The translations under genes and the position numbers were made by a program. The notes under the pieces were generated by a model. The model did no database searches. It saw only the letters and a list, made by a program, of their open reading frames with translations, and was not told where the DNA came from. From the NCBI RefSeq assembly GCF_022842015.1, contig NZ_JALHQJ010000019.1, positions 1 to 43,630 on the forward strand: a stretch of DNA of 43,630 nucleotides, written 5' to 3'. This DNA comes from Nitrosomonas sp. (GTDB lineage Bacteria; Pseudomonadota; Gammaproteobacteria; Burkholderiales; Nitrosomonadaceae). Shown one piece after another: positions 8,464 through 17,779 of this stretch. The stretch's first letter is position 1; each line of letters starts with the position of its first letter.

Positions 8464-8484
8464 ATATGACTAATATAGTCATAT
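8464..8484. promoter_or_regulatory. Perfect 9-bp inverted repeat, candidate operator
   Basis: ATATGACTA and TAGTCATAT separated by ATA, centred at 8474, 26 bases upstream of the GTG of the HTH-MEDS regulator. The size and two-fold symmetry suit a dimeric regulator, so autoregulation is the simplest reading. No second exact copy was seen in the window. Confidence 0.55.
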
Positions 8485-8739
8485 ACTAACTAACCTATAC
8501 ATAATTGTCAAAATAGCTGGTTAACTTTTATATAAAATTATATAAATATAGGTAATAAAACAACCATAATACAACTATAAATAATATTAAATGACACCTA
8601 TAGATATATTAAACTGTCATTACTGAATATAAATTGATACAGTAAATCTTAAAAACTTGAGGTATAAGTCAACTCTCTAAGAGTACCCAATGTAAGCGAC
8701 ATTATTGCTTTTATGCTGATGCAACTTTTTTTCAACACA

Positions 8740-8768
8740 CAAAGACTCCATGCCTCAGATCCCGATAA
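8740..8768 (+). promoter_or_regulatory. Possible sigma-28 (FliA) promoter for motAB
   Basis: CCCGATAA at 8761-8768 matches seven of eight bases of the FliA -10 (GCCGATAA). CAAAGACT at 8740-8747 partly matches the -35 (TAAAGTTT). The spacer is 13 rather than 11 bases, so this is imperfect. motAB are FliA-dependent in many flagellates, which makes the location, about 215 bases upstream of motA, reasonable. Confidence 0.35.
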
Positions 8769-8786
8769 TAGTCGACCCGATACTTG

Positions 8787-8903
8787 ATGGCGGCTAAGAT
8801 TAAGAAGATTGAGCGCGACAAGACCACGGAAAATAACAAGTTCAAAAAGTTACAAATAAAAATCGAAACACACGGGGAAAACCAACCTTTTCTTCAAGAA
8901 TGA
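8787..8903 (+). CDS. Doubtful small lysine-rich ORF, 38 aa
   Basis: ATG 8787 to TGA 8903 encodes a basic peptide beginning MAAKIKKIERDKTTENNKF. There is no clear ribosome binding site and no recognised family. It starts 18 bases after the sigma-28-like -10, so it would lie within the motAB leader if that promoter is real. It may be noise or the remnant of a lost gene. Confidence 0.2.
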   Translation: MAAKIKKIERDKTTENNKFKKLQIKIETHGENQPFLQE

Positions 8904-8984
8904 TTAATGTAGTGATGTGCTAACTTCTCACTTCAGAATTTGCCATCAAACAATTGCGTAATTACATTCTAGGGAGTCATCGCA

Positions 8985-9845
8985 ATGCTCGTATCGGTTG
9001 GTTACATCATTATTATTATTTCTGTGTTTGGCGGTTTTGCATTAGCGGGCGGTCATTTGGCTTCCTTATGGCAACCTGTGGAAATTCTCATGATCGGCGG
9101 TGGCGCCATTGGTGCATTTGTAGTCGGCAATTCCAATAAAGCGCTTAAGGCAACGATGAAGGCTTTGCCTACCGTATTCAAAGGTTCCAAATATACCAAA
9201 ACGCTTTATATGGATCTGATGACATTACTCTATGAAGTACTAGGAAAAATTCGCAAAGAAGGGTTGATGTCTATTGAAGGGGATGTGGACGATCCGTCGA
9301 ATAGCCCCATTTTTACCAAATACCCGGATATTTTGGCTGATCATCATATCACTGAATTTATTACCGATTATTTACGGTTAATGGTCGGTGGCAATCTTAA
9401 CTCTCTGGAAATCGAGAGTCTCATGGACAGCGAATTGGAAACGCATCATCAGGAAGGAGAAGTACCTGTTCATTGTGTAGCAAAACTAGGTGATGGGCTG
9501 CCAGCCTTCGGTATCGTGGCAGCGGTTATGGGTGTAGTACATACAATGGAATCCGTTCACCTGCCACCTGCAGAATTAGGTATTTTGATCGCTGCAGCAT
9601 TAGTAGGTACATTCTTAGGAATTTTGTTGGCTTACGGATTTGTCAGCCCGCTGGCCGGTAAGCTCGAGCACAATCTGCATGAATCCAGCAAAATGTTTGA
9701 GTGCATCAAAATTACATTATTAGCCAATTTAAACGGCTATTCACCTGTGCTGGCGGTGGAATTCGGCCGGAAAGTCTTATTTACCACCGAGAGACCTTCT
9801 TTCTTAGAATTGGAAGAGCATGTTAAACAAAGCAAATCCAAGTAA
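8985..9845 (+). CDS. motA: Flagellar motor stator protein MotA
   Basis: 286-aa inner-membrane protein with the MotA layout: two N-terminal helices (about 1-22 and 33-52), a large cytoplasmic loop with charged residues that contacts FliG, and two C-terminal helices (about 170-190 and 200-225). Signature stretches include GGHLASLWQP near the N-terminus and PAFGIVAAVMGVVHTM before TM3. With MotB it forms the proton-driven stator around the flagellar rotor. GGGAG lies about 8 bases before the ATG. motB follows after 48 bases on the same strand. Confidence 0.95.
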   Translation: MLVSVGYIIIIISVFGGFALAGGHLASLWQPVEILMIGGGAIGAFVVGNSNKALKATMKALPTVFKGSKYTKTLYMDLMTLLYEVLGKIRKEGLMSIEGDVDDPSNSPIFTKYPDILADHHITEFITDYLRLMVGGNLNSLEIESLMDSELETHHQEGEVPVHCVAKLGDGLPAFGIVAAVMGVVHTMESVHLPPAELGILIAAALVGTFLGILLAYGFVSPLAGKLEHNLHESSKMFECIKITLLANLNGYSPVLAVEFGRKVLFTTERPSFLELEEHVKQSKSK

Positions 9846-9893
9846 TGCGTAATTTTTTCAAAATAACATTCAATTTAATTTGCGAGAATATTT

Positions 9894-10832
9894 ATGGCTG
9901 ATGATCTTTCACAGCGCCCAATAGTTATCAAGCGGATTAAAAAGGTGGCTGGCGGTCACCATGGTGGTGCCTGGAAAATTGCCTATGCAGATTTCGTAAC
10001 TGCCATGATGGCCTTTTTTTTACTGATGTGGCTACTGGGATCGTCAACCCAGAGTCAATTAGAGGGCATCTCGGACTATTTTCAAACGCCATTAAGAATT
10101 GCCTTCATGGGCGGCTCCAGCATTGGGGAAAGTAATAGTATAATTAAAGGAGGCGGCACTGATCTCACACGTCAGCACGGCCAAGTAAAGAAAGGAGAAA
10201 TTGTTATAGATGACCCTGCCAACAAGCAAGCCGTAAAGATTATCAAGGAGCGGATTGAATTGGAGAAGCTCGAAGGGTTAAAAAAGAAAATCGAGGAAGC
10301 CATTGAAGCCAATCCCCAATTGCAAAGGTTTGCAAACCAATTGTTACTGGACATTACAACGGATGGATTGAGAATCCAGATCGTAGATGAGCAAAACCGG
10401 CCTATGTTTGCTCTTGGAAGAGCCGAATTACAACCCTATACCCGAACTATTCTACGTGAAATTGGCAAAATGCTTAACGAAGTAACTAACAAAATCAGTC
10501 TTTCCGGGCATACGGATGCAAAGCCGTTTCCGACTGGTGACAAAGGTTACAGTAATTGGGAGCTTTCGGCTGATCGCGCCAATGCTTCACGACGAGAATT
10601 AATTGTAGGTGGCATGGATGCCAGTAAAATGCTGCAAGTTGTTGGATTGTCTTCGGCAGTATTATTCGACAAGAACGAACCGCTTAACCCAATTAATCGT
10701 CGGATCAGCATCGTTGTTATGAATGAAAAAGCTGAAAAAGCGATCACTATGGATAATCCCACCGTCGACATAGATATGCAGAAAGAACCCACTAAGGAAT
10801 TGTTACAAAATCCAGAGACAAGCTCTTTATAA
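9894..10832 (+). CDS. motB: Flagellar motor stator protein MotB
   Basis: 312-aa protein with one N-terminal membrane helix (about 29-49, WKIAYADFVTAMMAFF). Asp33 is the proton-binding residue equivalent to E. coli D32. A plug/linker region follows, then a C-terminal OmpA-like peptidoglycan-binding domain (about 190-275, LSGHTDAKPF and NRRISIVV). It anchors the MotA stator to the cell wall. All key parts are present and the length is normal. It is followed after 20 bases by a membrane-bound methyltransferase on the same strand, an unusual third member for this operon. Confidence 0.95.
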   Translation: MADDLSQRPIVIKRIKKVAGGHHGGAWKIAYADFVTAMMAFFLLMWLLGSSTQSQLEGISDYFQTPLRIAFMGGSSIGESNSIIKGGGTDLTRQHGQVKKGEIVIDDPANKQAVKIIKERIELEKLEGLKKKIEEAIEANPQLQRFANQLLLDITTDGLRIQIVDEQNRPMFALGRAELQPYTRTILREIGKMLNEVTNKISLSGHTDAKPFPTGDKGYSNWELSADRANASRRELIVGGMDASKMLQVVGLSSAVLFDKNEPLNPINRRISIVVMNEKAEKAITMDNPTVDIDMQKEPTKELLQNPETSSL

Positions 10833-10852
10833 ACTAATAGTCAATATTCATT

Positions 10853-11605
10853 ATGTTGAAATTTCGGCACCCGGTTATCATCGCCCTGCTCATTCAGGTC
10901 ATTACCTTAATAGGTGTTGGTTCCTTTATTGGGTTCCAATCGGTAATAGTTTTAAACATTTTCGCGTGGGCTATGGTACAGGGATTTCTGGCTGGGTTTG
11001 TGAGCTATTACCTTAGAATGCCGAAGTGGTGGATTCCGATTCATTTGGTTTTTATGCCTCTAGCCATTGTTATACTAGCACTAAATATTTCATCAACATG
11101 GTTCTTAATACTTTTTCTTTGCTTACTATTCACCTACGGTAAAACTTATAAAACCCAGGTACCGCTGTATCTTTCAAGCAAAAGCGTAAACCAGGCATTG
11201 GCTACATTATTGCCCAAGCAGAGCCAGTTTTCCTTTATTGATATTGGAAGCGGATGCGGGGGGTTAGTTAGCAATCTGGCAAATACTCATAAGAACGGTT
11301 TGTTTTATGGCATCGAATACGCACCCTTACCTTTCCTGATCAGTAAATTAAGAAGTATGTTTTCTACTCCAACCAGCAAAATAGTATGGGGCGATTTCTG
11401 GAAACATGACTTCTCAAGCTATGACGTTGTTTATGCTTATTTATCTCCGGTTCCGATGGCTTCGCTCTGGCAGAAAGCCACGCAAGAAATGCGCCCGGGT
11501 AGCTTTTTAATCAGCAATAGTTTTATTATTCCTGATATACCGCCTGATAAAAGTATCAAGCTTGATGACTTCTCAAACTCTACGTTATATCTCTGGAAAA
11601 TATAA
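10853..11605 (+). CDS. Membrane-anchored class I SAM-dependent methyltransferase-like protein
   Basis: 250-aa protein with hydrophobic helices at about 8-29, 33-53 and 61-95. A Rossmann methyltransferase fold follows: motif I DIGSGCGG at 130-137 and an acidic strand end GIEYAP with E155. A later segment, MRPGSFLISNSFI, resembles the beta-6 region of class I methyltransferases. The catalytic half is short. The substrate is unknown; membrane anchoring suggests a lipid, quinone or membrane protein. It starts 20 bases after motB and ends 18 bases from the convergent cysS. Cotranscription with motAB does not by itself prove a motility role. Confidence 0.75.
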   Translation: MLKFRHPVIIALLIQVITLIGVGSFIGFQSVIVLNIFAWAMVQGFLAGFVSYYLRMPKWWIPIHLVFMPLAIVILALNISSTWFLILFLCLLFTYGKTYKTQVPLYLSSKSVNQALATLLPKQSQFSFIDIGSGCGGLVSNLANTHKNGLFYGIEYAPLPFLISKLRSMFSTPTSKIVWGDFWKHDFSSYDVVYAYLSPVPMASLWQKATQEMRPGSFLISNSFIIPDIPPDKSIKLDDFSNSTLYLWKI

Positions 11606-11623
11606 CATCCAGATTGCAATACC

Positions 11624-13006
11624 CTATGTACGACGCCAGGTAGTCCCTTGCGAGCTATCTTCAAGAATGATGCCCCGTTCTTGCAACTGTTTCCGGATTA
11701 CATCGGCATCGGAATAACGCCCTTCTTTTCGTGCGTTTATACGTTCCTGAATCAATTGCTCGATTTCATGATGGATTGAGGCGTTTAATTCACTGTTAGC
11801 TGCCTTATTTTGCAAATACTCCTGGGGATTTTGCTGCAAAATCCCTAGCAAGCCACCCAGCGCCTTAAGTAATCCGGCGTGTTCTTTTGAACCTGTTTTG
11901 TTGATATCACTGGCAAGATCAAACAATAGAGCAATTCCATCCGGTGTATTAAAGTCATCATCCATTGCCTGTTTAAATTTCTGCGCATAAGCGTTATTCC
12001 AATCTATCGTTGCATCCTGAATGGGCTCAACTTCTTTTAATGCAATATAGAGCCGATCCAATGCCAGTTTTGTATCTCTAAGATGTTGATCAGAATAATT
12101 GAGTGGGCTGCGATAGTGTGCACGTAAAATAAAAAAACGTACCACTTCAGGTTGATATAATTTCAATATTTCACGGACAGTAAAGAAATTACCTAGAGAC
12201 TTTGACATTTTCTCATTGTCAACCCGGACAAATCCATTGTGCATCCAGTAGTTAACGAATGGATGATCGTGCGCTCCTTCACTTTGCGCAATCTCATTCT
12301 CATGATGCGGAAACTGTAGATCTTGACCTCCCCCATGAATATCAAAATGTTCACCAAGAAATTGCTCACACATAGCTGAGCACTCAATGTGCCAGCCCGG
12401 TCGTCCTTGCCCCCACGGAGACTCCCAGAATGGTTCGCCAGGTTTTGCTGATTTCCACAACACAAAATCCAATGGATCCTTTTTACTTGAATCAATATCA
12501 ACACGCTCACCTGCGCGCAGATCGCTCAGAGATTTACCAGAAAGCTTGCCATAACCAGGAAAGTTATGTACAGAATAATAGACATCACCATTATGGGCTT
12601 GGTAAGCAAGATTCTTCTCAACAAGTGTACTAATCATCCGAATCATACTTTCAATATGGTGAGTTGCACATGGCTCATGAGTCGGAGATGAAACACCCAA
12701 TGCCGCTGAGTCTTCATTCATGGCTTGAATAAAGCGCTGTGTTAGTGTTTCAATTGATTCATTACTTTCTTGCGCACGTTTAATGATTTTATCGTCGATA
12801 TCGGTAATATTTCGTACATAATTGACAGCAAAATCATTCGTTTCAAACCAACGAACAACCATATCAAATACAACCAGCACCCTCGCATGACCCAAATGAC
12901 AGTAATCATAAACGGTCATCCCGCACACATATAATTTAACTTTCCCAGGCACAATCGGAACAAAACCTTGTTTTTCACGGGCGATTGAGTTATATATTTT
13001 GAGCAT
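11624..13006 (-). CDS. cysS: Cysteinyl-tRNA synthetase
   Basis: Charges tRNA-Cys with cysteine in the cytoplasm. The 460-aa protein matches the E. coli length (461) when started at ATG 13006, giving [10 protein letters not shown]; the frame is open upstream to 13099 but those residues are not family-like. The class I HIGH motif is HLGH (37-40) and the KMSKS motif is [10 protein letters not shown]. The zinc ligands are present: C28 (YVCG), the Cys in HIECSAMC, and His/Glu in [10 protein letters not shown]. The C-terminal anticodon-binding part is complete. It is transcribed divergently from the two cyclophilin genes and converges with the methyltransferase gene. Confidence 0.97.
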   Translation of the reverse strand: MLKIYNSIAREKQGFVPIVPGKVKLYVCGMTVYDYCHLGHARVLVVFDMVVRWFETNDFAVNYVRNITDIDDKIIKRAQESNESIETLTQRFIQAMNEDSAALGVSSPTHEPCATHHIESMIRMISTLVEKNLAYQAHNGDVYYSVHNFPGYGKLSGKSLSDLRAGERVDIDSSKKDPLDFVLWKSAKPGEPFWESPWGQGRPGWHIECSAMCEQFLGEHFDIHGGGQDLQFPHHENEIAQSEGAHDHPFVNYWMHNGFVRVDNEKMSKSLGNFFTVREILKLYQPEVVRFFILRAHYRSPLNYSDQHLRDTKLALDRLYIALKEVEPIQDATIDWNNAYAQKFKQAMDDDFNTPDGIALLFDLASDINKTGSKEHAGLLKALGGLLGILQQNPQEYLQNKAANSELNASIHHEIEQLIQERINARKEGRYSDADVIRKQLQERGIILEDSSQGTTWRRT

Positions 13007-13148
13007 AAAGCCAATGGATAAAATTGTGAAATTACTTGTCTTTTTGATAGAATCCAGAACCTTCCTGGGTACAACCGGAATGGACGATGAGTATAACATA
13101 ATGTAGATTTGAATCTCTGTTTACCACTAACAATGAGGACCCCTGACT

Positions 13149-13730
13149 ATGTATTTTCGCCAAATTTTGTTTTTCCTTTTTTTATTTTCATTTCCTCTGT
13201 ATGCTAACGCAGAAAATATTAAGGTTGAAATGAAAACGAATGTTGGAAGCATTGTTCTTGAGCTTTATCCTGACAAGGCACCTAAAACCGTTGAGAATTT
13301 TCTGCAATATGTTGACGATGGTTTTTTCACAAATACGATATTCCACAGAGTCATAGACGGCTTTATGATTCAAGGTGGCGGCTTCGATGTCGCACTCAAC
13401 CAAAAACCGACACGAGCGCCTATTCGAAATGAAGCTGCTAATGATTTGAAGAATGAGACCGGAACGATCGCAATGGCACGAACATCGGATCCTCATTCCG
13501 CATCAGCCCAGTTTTTTATTAACGTTGCTGATAACAAATTTCTTAATTTTAAAGCATCTGATCAAACTGGTTATGGTTATGCGGTGTTTGGCAAGGTAAT
13601 TTCCGGCATGGATATTGTTAATAAAATTGCATCAATGCCAACCGGCTCAAAAGGCCCTTTTCCAAGCGATGTACCGAAGAGCAATGTTATTATAGAAAAG
13701 ATTATTAAACTACCCGTTAATATTCAATGA
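13149..13730 (+). CDS. Exported cyclophilin-type peptidyl-prolyl isomerase
   Basis: 193-aa cyclophilin with a Sec signal peptide (hydrophobic residues 4-19, cleavage probably after YANA), so it acts in the periplasm on folding proteins. Conserved cyclophilin segments are [23 protein letters not shown] and [10 protein letters not shown]; the catalytic Arg is in FHRV. TGAGGA precedes the ATG by about 9 bases. It is followed after 30 bases by a closely similar cyclophilin lacking the signal, so the pair looks like a tandem duplication that serves two compartments. It is of the PpiA type. Confidence 0.92.
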   Translation: MYFRQILFFLFLFSFPLYANAENIKVEMKTNVGSIVLELYPDKAPKTVENFLQYVDDGFFTNTIFHRVIDGFMIQGGGFDVALNQKPTRAPIRNEAANDLKNETGTIAMARTSDPHSASAQFFINVADNKFLNFKASDQTGYGYAVFGKVISGMDIVNKIASMPTGSKGPFPSDVPKSNVIIEKIIKLPVNIQ

Positions 13731-13760
13731 CAAGAATCACAAATTAACAAAGGATAAATA

Positions 13761-14252
13761 ATGGTTAGATTACAAACCAATTTAGGTGAAATAACAATTG
13801 AACTGGATAGCGAAAGGGCGCCTGAAACTGTACAAAATTTTTTAGACTATGTAACCAGTGGATTCTATGACAATACACTGTTTCATCGTGTTATCGATGA
13901 TTTCATGATTCAAGGGGGTGGATTTGAACCTGGAATGAAACAAAAAACACCTCGCGCGCCTATCCAAAATGAAGCCGCTAACGAGCTCAAAAATGATACT
14001 TATACCATAGCAATGGCTCGTACGACTGATGTACACTCTGCGACAGCGCAATTTTTTATCAATGTGGCCAATAACGGATTTCTAAATTATAAGGATCCCT
14101 CATCGCACGGCTTTGGTTACTGCGTGTTTGGTAAAGTAATCATGGGTCAGGATGTGGTCGACACAATAAAGAAAGTTAAAACTGGGAATCAAGCTGGGCA
14201 CCAGAATGTTCCCGTTGAGGATGTAATTATCCAAAAAGCTGAAGTCATTTAA
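13761..14252 (+). CDS. ppiB: Cytoplasmic cyclophilin-type peptidyl-prolyl isomerase
   Basis: 163-aa cyclophilin without a signal peptide, the normal length for PpiB. Motifs: [38 protein letters not shown] and GYCVFGKV. It catalyses cis-trans isomerisation of X-Pro bonds in the cytoplasm. AAAGGATAAATA precedes the ATG. It shares long identical stretches with the exported copy just upstream. Placement next to divergent cysS is common in Proteobacteria. It is followed by convergent metZ; no clear terminator was seen in the 51-base gap. Confidence 0.94.
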   Translation: MVRLQTNLGEITIELDSERAPETVQNFLDYVTSGFYDNTLFHRVIDDFMIQGGGFEPGMKQKTPRAPIQNEAANELKNDTYTIAMARTTDVHSATAQFFINVANNGFLNYKDPSSHGFGYCVFGKVIMGQDVVDTIKKVKTGNQAGHQNVPVEDVIIQKAEVI

Positions 14253-14303
14253 TTGCGAATGGGGTTCAGTAATTTTGACTCATCGATCTGCTAAATTCAT
14301 TAG

Positions 14304-15482
14304 CTATAGCGCTAGGCCTCGAGCTAAATCGGTCTGAAGATCCTGCACTGACTCTAGTCCCACTGCAATACGCAATAACCCGTCGGATATCCCCGCAGCG
14401 TCTCGCGCCTCTTGACTGATTCGTGCGTGGGTTGTCGTTGCAGGATGTGTCAGCGTACTCTTCGTATCGCCTAAATTGGCAGTAATTGATATTAAACGCG
14501 TCGAGTCAATAACGCGCCAAGCGGCTTCTTTACCCCCTCTAACCTCAAAAGTAACAATACCTCCGCCAGATCTTTGTTGTTGTTTTGCCAATTCATATTG
14601 CGGATGAGACATTAAGCCAGGATAAAATATACGCGTCACATTGGGATGGGACTCAAGCCACTGGGCTAGTTGCAGCGCATTTCTCGAATGCGTTTCCACA
14701 CGAATTTTAAGTGTTTCCAAACCTTTGAGGATAACCCATGCATTGAATGCACTTAGCGTCGGCCCGGCCGTACGTAAGAATCCATAGATACCACCATCCA
14801 TTAGCACGTCGCGCTTACCTAAGACAGCACCCCCTAACACTCTTCCTTGTCCATCCAAATATTTGGTAGCTGAGTGAATCACAATATCTGCGCCAAGCTC
14901 AAGCGGTTTTTGCAAAACAGGAGTACAGAAGCAGTTATCAACCACTAGCCAAATACCAGATTTCTTCGCAACCTCAGCTAAAGCAGGGATATCCGATACT
15001 TCTGTTAATGGATTGGAGGGTGTTTCGAGAAAGAATAGCTTGGTGTTTGTTTTTATGGCAGCTTGCCATGAATGTGTATCCGTTGCCGATACGAAAGTCG
15101 TCTCAATATTAAATTTCTTAAGTATGTTATTGAATAAATTTACGGTCGCGCCAAACAAACTCCGTGATGCAACGATATGATCGCCGGCAGATAACAAACC
15201 CATGACGCATGCAAGTATGGCTGACATACCGGAAGATGTTGCAATACATGCCTCGGCGTTTTCCAACGCAGCAAGCCGTTCTTCAAATGCGGTTACGGTA
15301 GGATTAGTAAATCGGGAATATATATTACCAGGCTCGTTCCCGGAAAAACGGGCAGCAGCTTGCGCGGCACTATCAAATACAAAGCTTGAAGTTAAATACA
15401 TCGCTTCAGAGTGCTCATTAAACTGGCTACGATGAATACCAGTATGCAGTGCAAGTGTTTCTGGCTGTAATTGATCGGACAT
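14304..15482 (-). CDS. metZ: O-succinylhomoserine sulfhydrylase
   Basis: 392-aa PLP enzyme of the Cys/Met metabolism family. The PLP lysine is K207 in HSATKYLDGQGRVLGG; SRFTNPTVTAFE and ETPSNPLTE are also family signatures. MetZ makes homocysteine from O-succinylhomoserine and sulfide, on the methionine pathway. I favour MetZ over cystathionine gamma-synthase because of its position directly after purF, an arrangement known in Pseudomonas and Betaproteobacteria; sequence reading alone cannot exclude MetB/MetY. GAGG lies about 10 bases before the ATG. Confidence 0.9.
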   Translation of the reverse strand: MSDQLQPETLALHTGIHRSQFNEHSEAMYLTSSFVFDSAAQAAARFSGNEPGNIYSRFTNPTVTAFEERLAALENAEACIATSSGMSAILACVMGLLSAGDHIVASRSLFGATVNLFNNILKKFNIETTFVSATDTHSWQAAIKTNTKLFFLETPSNPLTEVSDIPALAEVAKKSGIWLVVDNCFCTPVLQKPLELGADIVIHSATKYLDGQGRVLGGAVLGKRDVLMDGGIYGFLRTAGPTLSAFNAWVILKGLETLKIRVETHSRNALQLAQWLESHPNVTRIFYPGLMSHPQYELAKQQQRSGGGIVTFEVRGGKEAAWRVIDSTRLISITANLGDTKSTLTHPATTTHARISQEARDAAGISDGLLRIAVGLESVQDLQTDLARGLAL

Positions 15483-15590
15483 ATAATTGGAACCTCAAGC
15501 AGTAATTATATTTTTCAAAATTTATAGCGATTCAGCGCTGGTCGGTTTTGGATCAATCGGTTAGATAACTCGATTTGTTTTTTCAAGAAA

Positions 15591-17111
15591 CTATTCAGAG
15601 AAGACCAAACTCAAGTCCAATTGAGTCTTGTATCTAGTGTGATGTGATAGTTGACTGGAGTTTCTTTGAAATTCGAGGGAATTTAAATAATCTGGCGTTA
15701 TATCACCAGTAATATAAATTCCATCAAAACACGAAGTCTCAAATTTTTTGACCGCAGGTGAGACTACTGAAACGGCTTGATTGAGCGCATCCAGTTCCTG
15801 GAAAATCAGATAGTCAGCACCAATTTCAGTACAAATCTCATCCGTATCACGATCCGTTGCGATTAATTCTTGGCGCGTTGGCATATCGATACCATACACA
15901 TTGGGATGTCTTACCGGAGGTGCTGCTGAAGCAAAATATATCTTGTTTGCGCCAGCTTCGCGTGCCATCTGTACAATCTCACGACTTGTAGTGCCACGCA
16001 CAATGGAATCATCGACCAATAAAACATTTTTACCACGAAACTCTATACCCATTGCATTTAATTTTTGCCGCACCGATTTACGTCGTTGTTGTTGTCCTGG
16101 CATAATAAAAGTCCGGCCAACATACCGATTTTTAACAAAGCCTTCACGAAAATTAACCCCCAAGCAATTAGCTAACTGTAGAGCACAAGGACGACCTGAA
16201 TCTGGTATTGGAATAACCACGTCAATATTTAAGTGAGACATTGATCTTTTAATTTTTTCAGCCAAATACTCTCCCATATTTAACCGTGTTTCATAAACAG
16301 AGATGCCATCAATTACAGAATCAGGTCTGGCTAAATATACATACTCAAAAATACAGGGGTTTAATGAAGCATTGTTAGCACACTGTTTATTATAAAAGTT
16401 ACCATCTTCGTCAATAAAAATAGCCTCTCCAGGCTCTACATCACGTATCAGCTTAAATCCGAGGGTATCCAAAGCAACACTTTCGGAAGCAACTAGATAT
16501 TCATCGCCCATTTCATTTTCTGCAGTTCCAAATACCAAAGGACGTATTCCGCAAGGATCACGAAAAGCGAGTAACCCATACCCGGCAATCATAGCCACGA
16601 CCGCATACGCGCCTTTACAACGTTTATGTACGCCAGCTACTGCAGCAAAAATGGCTGCGGGATCAAGTTGACAATTGCGCGTACTCTCCTGTAATTCGTG
16701 TGCAAGAACATTCAAAAGTACTTCCGAATCGGAATTAGTATTGACATGTCTTAGATCGGCTTTAAACAACTCCTGATTCAGCTGATCAGCATTTGTCAGA
16801 TTTCCGTTATGACTCAGCACGATACCAAACGGTGAATTCACATAAAAAGGTTGAGCCTCAGCTGGAGAGCGTGCAGACCCTGCAGTAGGATAACGCGCAT
16901 GGCCGATGCCCATATTCCCAGTCAGAGCTCTCATGTTTCTGGTGCGAAATACATCCCTTACCAGACCAAGCCCTTTATGCATGTGAAAGGTATTACCCTG
17001 CGCTGTTACAATACCACTCGCATCTTGTCCACGATGCTGCAACATTAACAGGCCATCATAAAGTAATTGATTAGCTGGTGACTTTGCAACAATGCCGAGA
17101 ATTCCGCACAT
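15591..17111 (-). CDS. purF: Amidophosphoribosyltransferase
   Basis: First committed enzyme of purine synthesis, making phosphoribosylamine from PRPP and glutamine. The 506-aa protein starts MCGILGIVA, where Cys2 becomes the N-terminal nucleophile after Met removal. The glutaminase domain covers about 1-230 ([19 protein letters not shown]). The phosphoribosyltransferase domain has the PRPP loop [17 protein letters not shown] is 7 bases before the ATG. It lies 107 bases downstream of cvpA, the classical cvpA-purF pairing, and metZ follows. Confidence 0.97.
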   Translation of the reverse strand: MCGILGIVAKSPANQLLYDGLLMLQHRGQDASGIVTAQGNTFHMHKGLGLVRDVFRTRNMRALTGNMGIGHARYPTAGSARSPAEAQPFYVNSPFGIVLSHNGNLTNADQLNQELFKADLRHVNTNSDSEVLLNVLAHELQESTRNCQLDPAAIFAAVAGVHKRCKGAYAVVAMIAGYGLLAFRDPCGIRPLVFGTAENEMGDEYLVASESVALDTLGFKLIRDVEPGEAIFIDEDGNFYNKQCANNASLNPCIFEYVYLARPDSVIDGISVYETRLNMGEYLAEKIKRSMSHLNIDVVIPIPDSGRPCALQLANCLGVNFREGFVKNRYVGRTFIMPGQQQRRKSVRQKLNAMGIEFRGKNVLLVDDSIVRGTTSREIVQMAREAGANKIYFASAAPPVRHPNVYGIDMPTRQELIATDRDTDEICTEIGADYLIFQELDALNQAVSVVSPAVKKFETSCFDGIYITGDITPDYLNSLEFQRNSSQLSHHTRYKTQLDLSLVFSE

Positions 17112-17218
17112 AGAAACACTCCGTAAACTTTGCTTTAATCGGCTTAAAAAATAGATATAAATTTGCTTAATGAAGCAATCATTTGAAGCATAGTAAATTT
17201 TACTGATGCAGGATCATT

Positions 17219-17725
17219 TTAAGAATTTTCCTGCCTTTCATAATTGATATGCTTAGATACGTCATTGGGTAACCAAGGCAATATTTGTAATGCTATTGCT
17301 TCCAACGGCTTACTCAAAACAGCCTGCTGCCAAAAAACCTGGTTAGGAATCGTCGTTAATCCGGCGATCAGAACCAAAAGCATGACAATAATTAAAGCAC
17401 GCAAAAAACCAAATACTGAACCCAAAAATCGGTCAATAAATCCTAGCCCAATACCTTTAATAAAAGCGGCCAATAACATGGTTATCAATGCCGTAACTAG
17501 CAAAACAGCCAGAAAAGTCAAAACAAATGTAATGGAAAATCTTAACGTGACTCCAGTTATTTCAACCGGCAAAAATTGCTCAAAGAAGGTCGTATACGCA
17601 CTAGCCACTATAAACGCAACCACCCAACCCGCAATAGCTAATGATTCTCGAACAAATCCACGAAAAACACTTAAAACTATAGATACAAGAAAAATGCTGA
17701 GAACAACATAGTCAAAAACAGTCAT
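17219..17725 (-). CDS. cvpA: CvpA family membrane protein
   Basis: 168-aa inner-membrane protein with about four hydrophobic helices (roughly 3-20, 28-48, 62-90, 105-125) and the family pattern FDYVVLSIFLVSIVLS at the start and GFVRESLAIAGWVVAF. CvpA is needed for colicin V production in E. coli; a general envelope role is likely but not fully settled. It has no obvious Shine-Dalgarno sequence and lies between the SPOR-domain gene (54 bases upstream) and purF, the conserved order. Confidence 0.92.
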   Translation of the reverse strand: MTVFDYVVLSIFLVSIVLSVFRGFVRESLAIAGWVVAFIVASAYTTFFEQFLPVEITGVTLRFSITFVLTFLAVLLVTALITMLLAAFIKGIGLGFIDRFLGSVFGFLRALIIVMLLVLIAGLTTIPNQVFWQQAVLSKPLEAIALQILPWLPNDVSKHINYERQENS

Positions 17726-17779
17726 TGATCAAAATTAATAAATTTTTCCTGAATCATCTTATTTGATTGGACTACTGTG

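Larger units (their letters stand above)
8439..8984. other. 546-bp AT-rich divergent spacer between the MEDS regulator and motA
   Basis: Contains the 8464-8484 palindrome, a very AT-rich tract (about 8500-8660), and a looser inverted repeat AATGACA (8590-8596) / TGTCATT (8615-8621). It also holds a 5-bp hairpin ACTCT-CTA-AGAGT near 8671-8683, a sigma-28-like element at about 8740-8768, and a doubtful 38-codon lysine-rich ORF at 8787-8903. The last 80 bases lead into motA with GGGAG about 8 bases before its ATG. No larger gene is seen. Confidence 0.6.

Noticed and set aside
13007..13099. 31-residue N-terminal extension of CysS
   Set aside because: The CysS family begins MLKIYN; the extra residues cover the divergent promoter region.
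17244..17711. 155-codon plus-strand frame
   Set aside because: Antisense to cvpA; composition is a mirror of the membrane helices.
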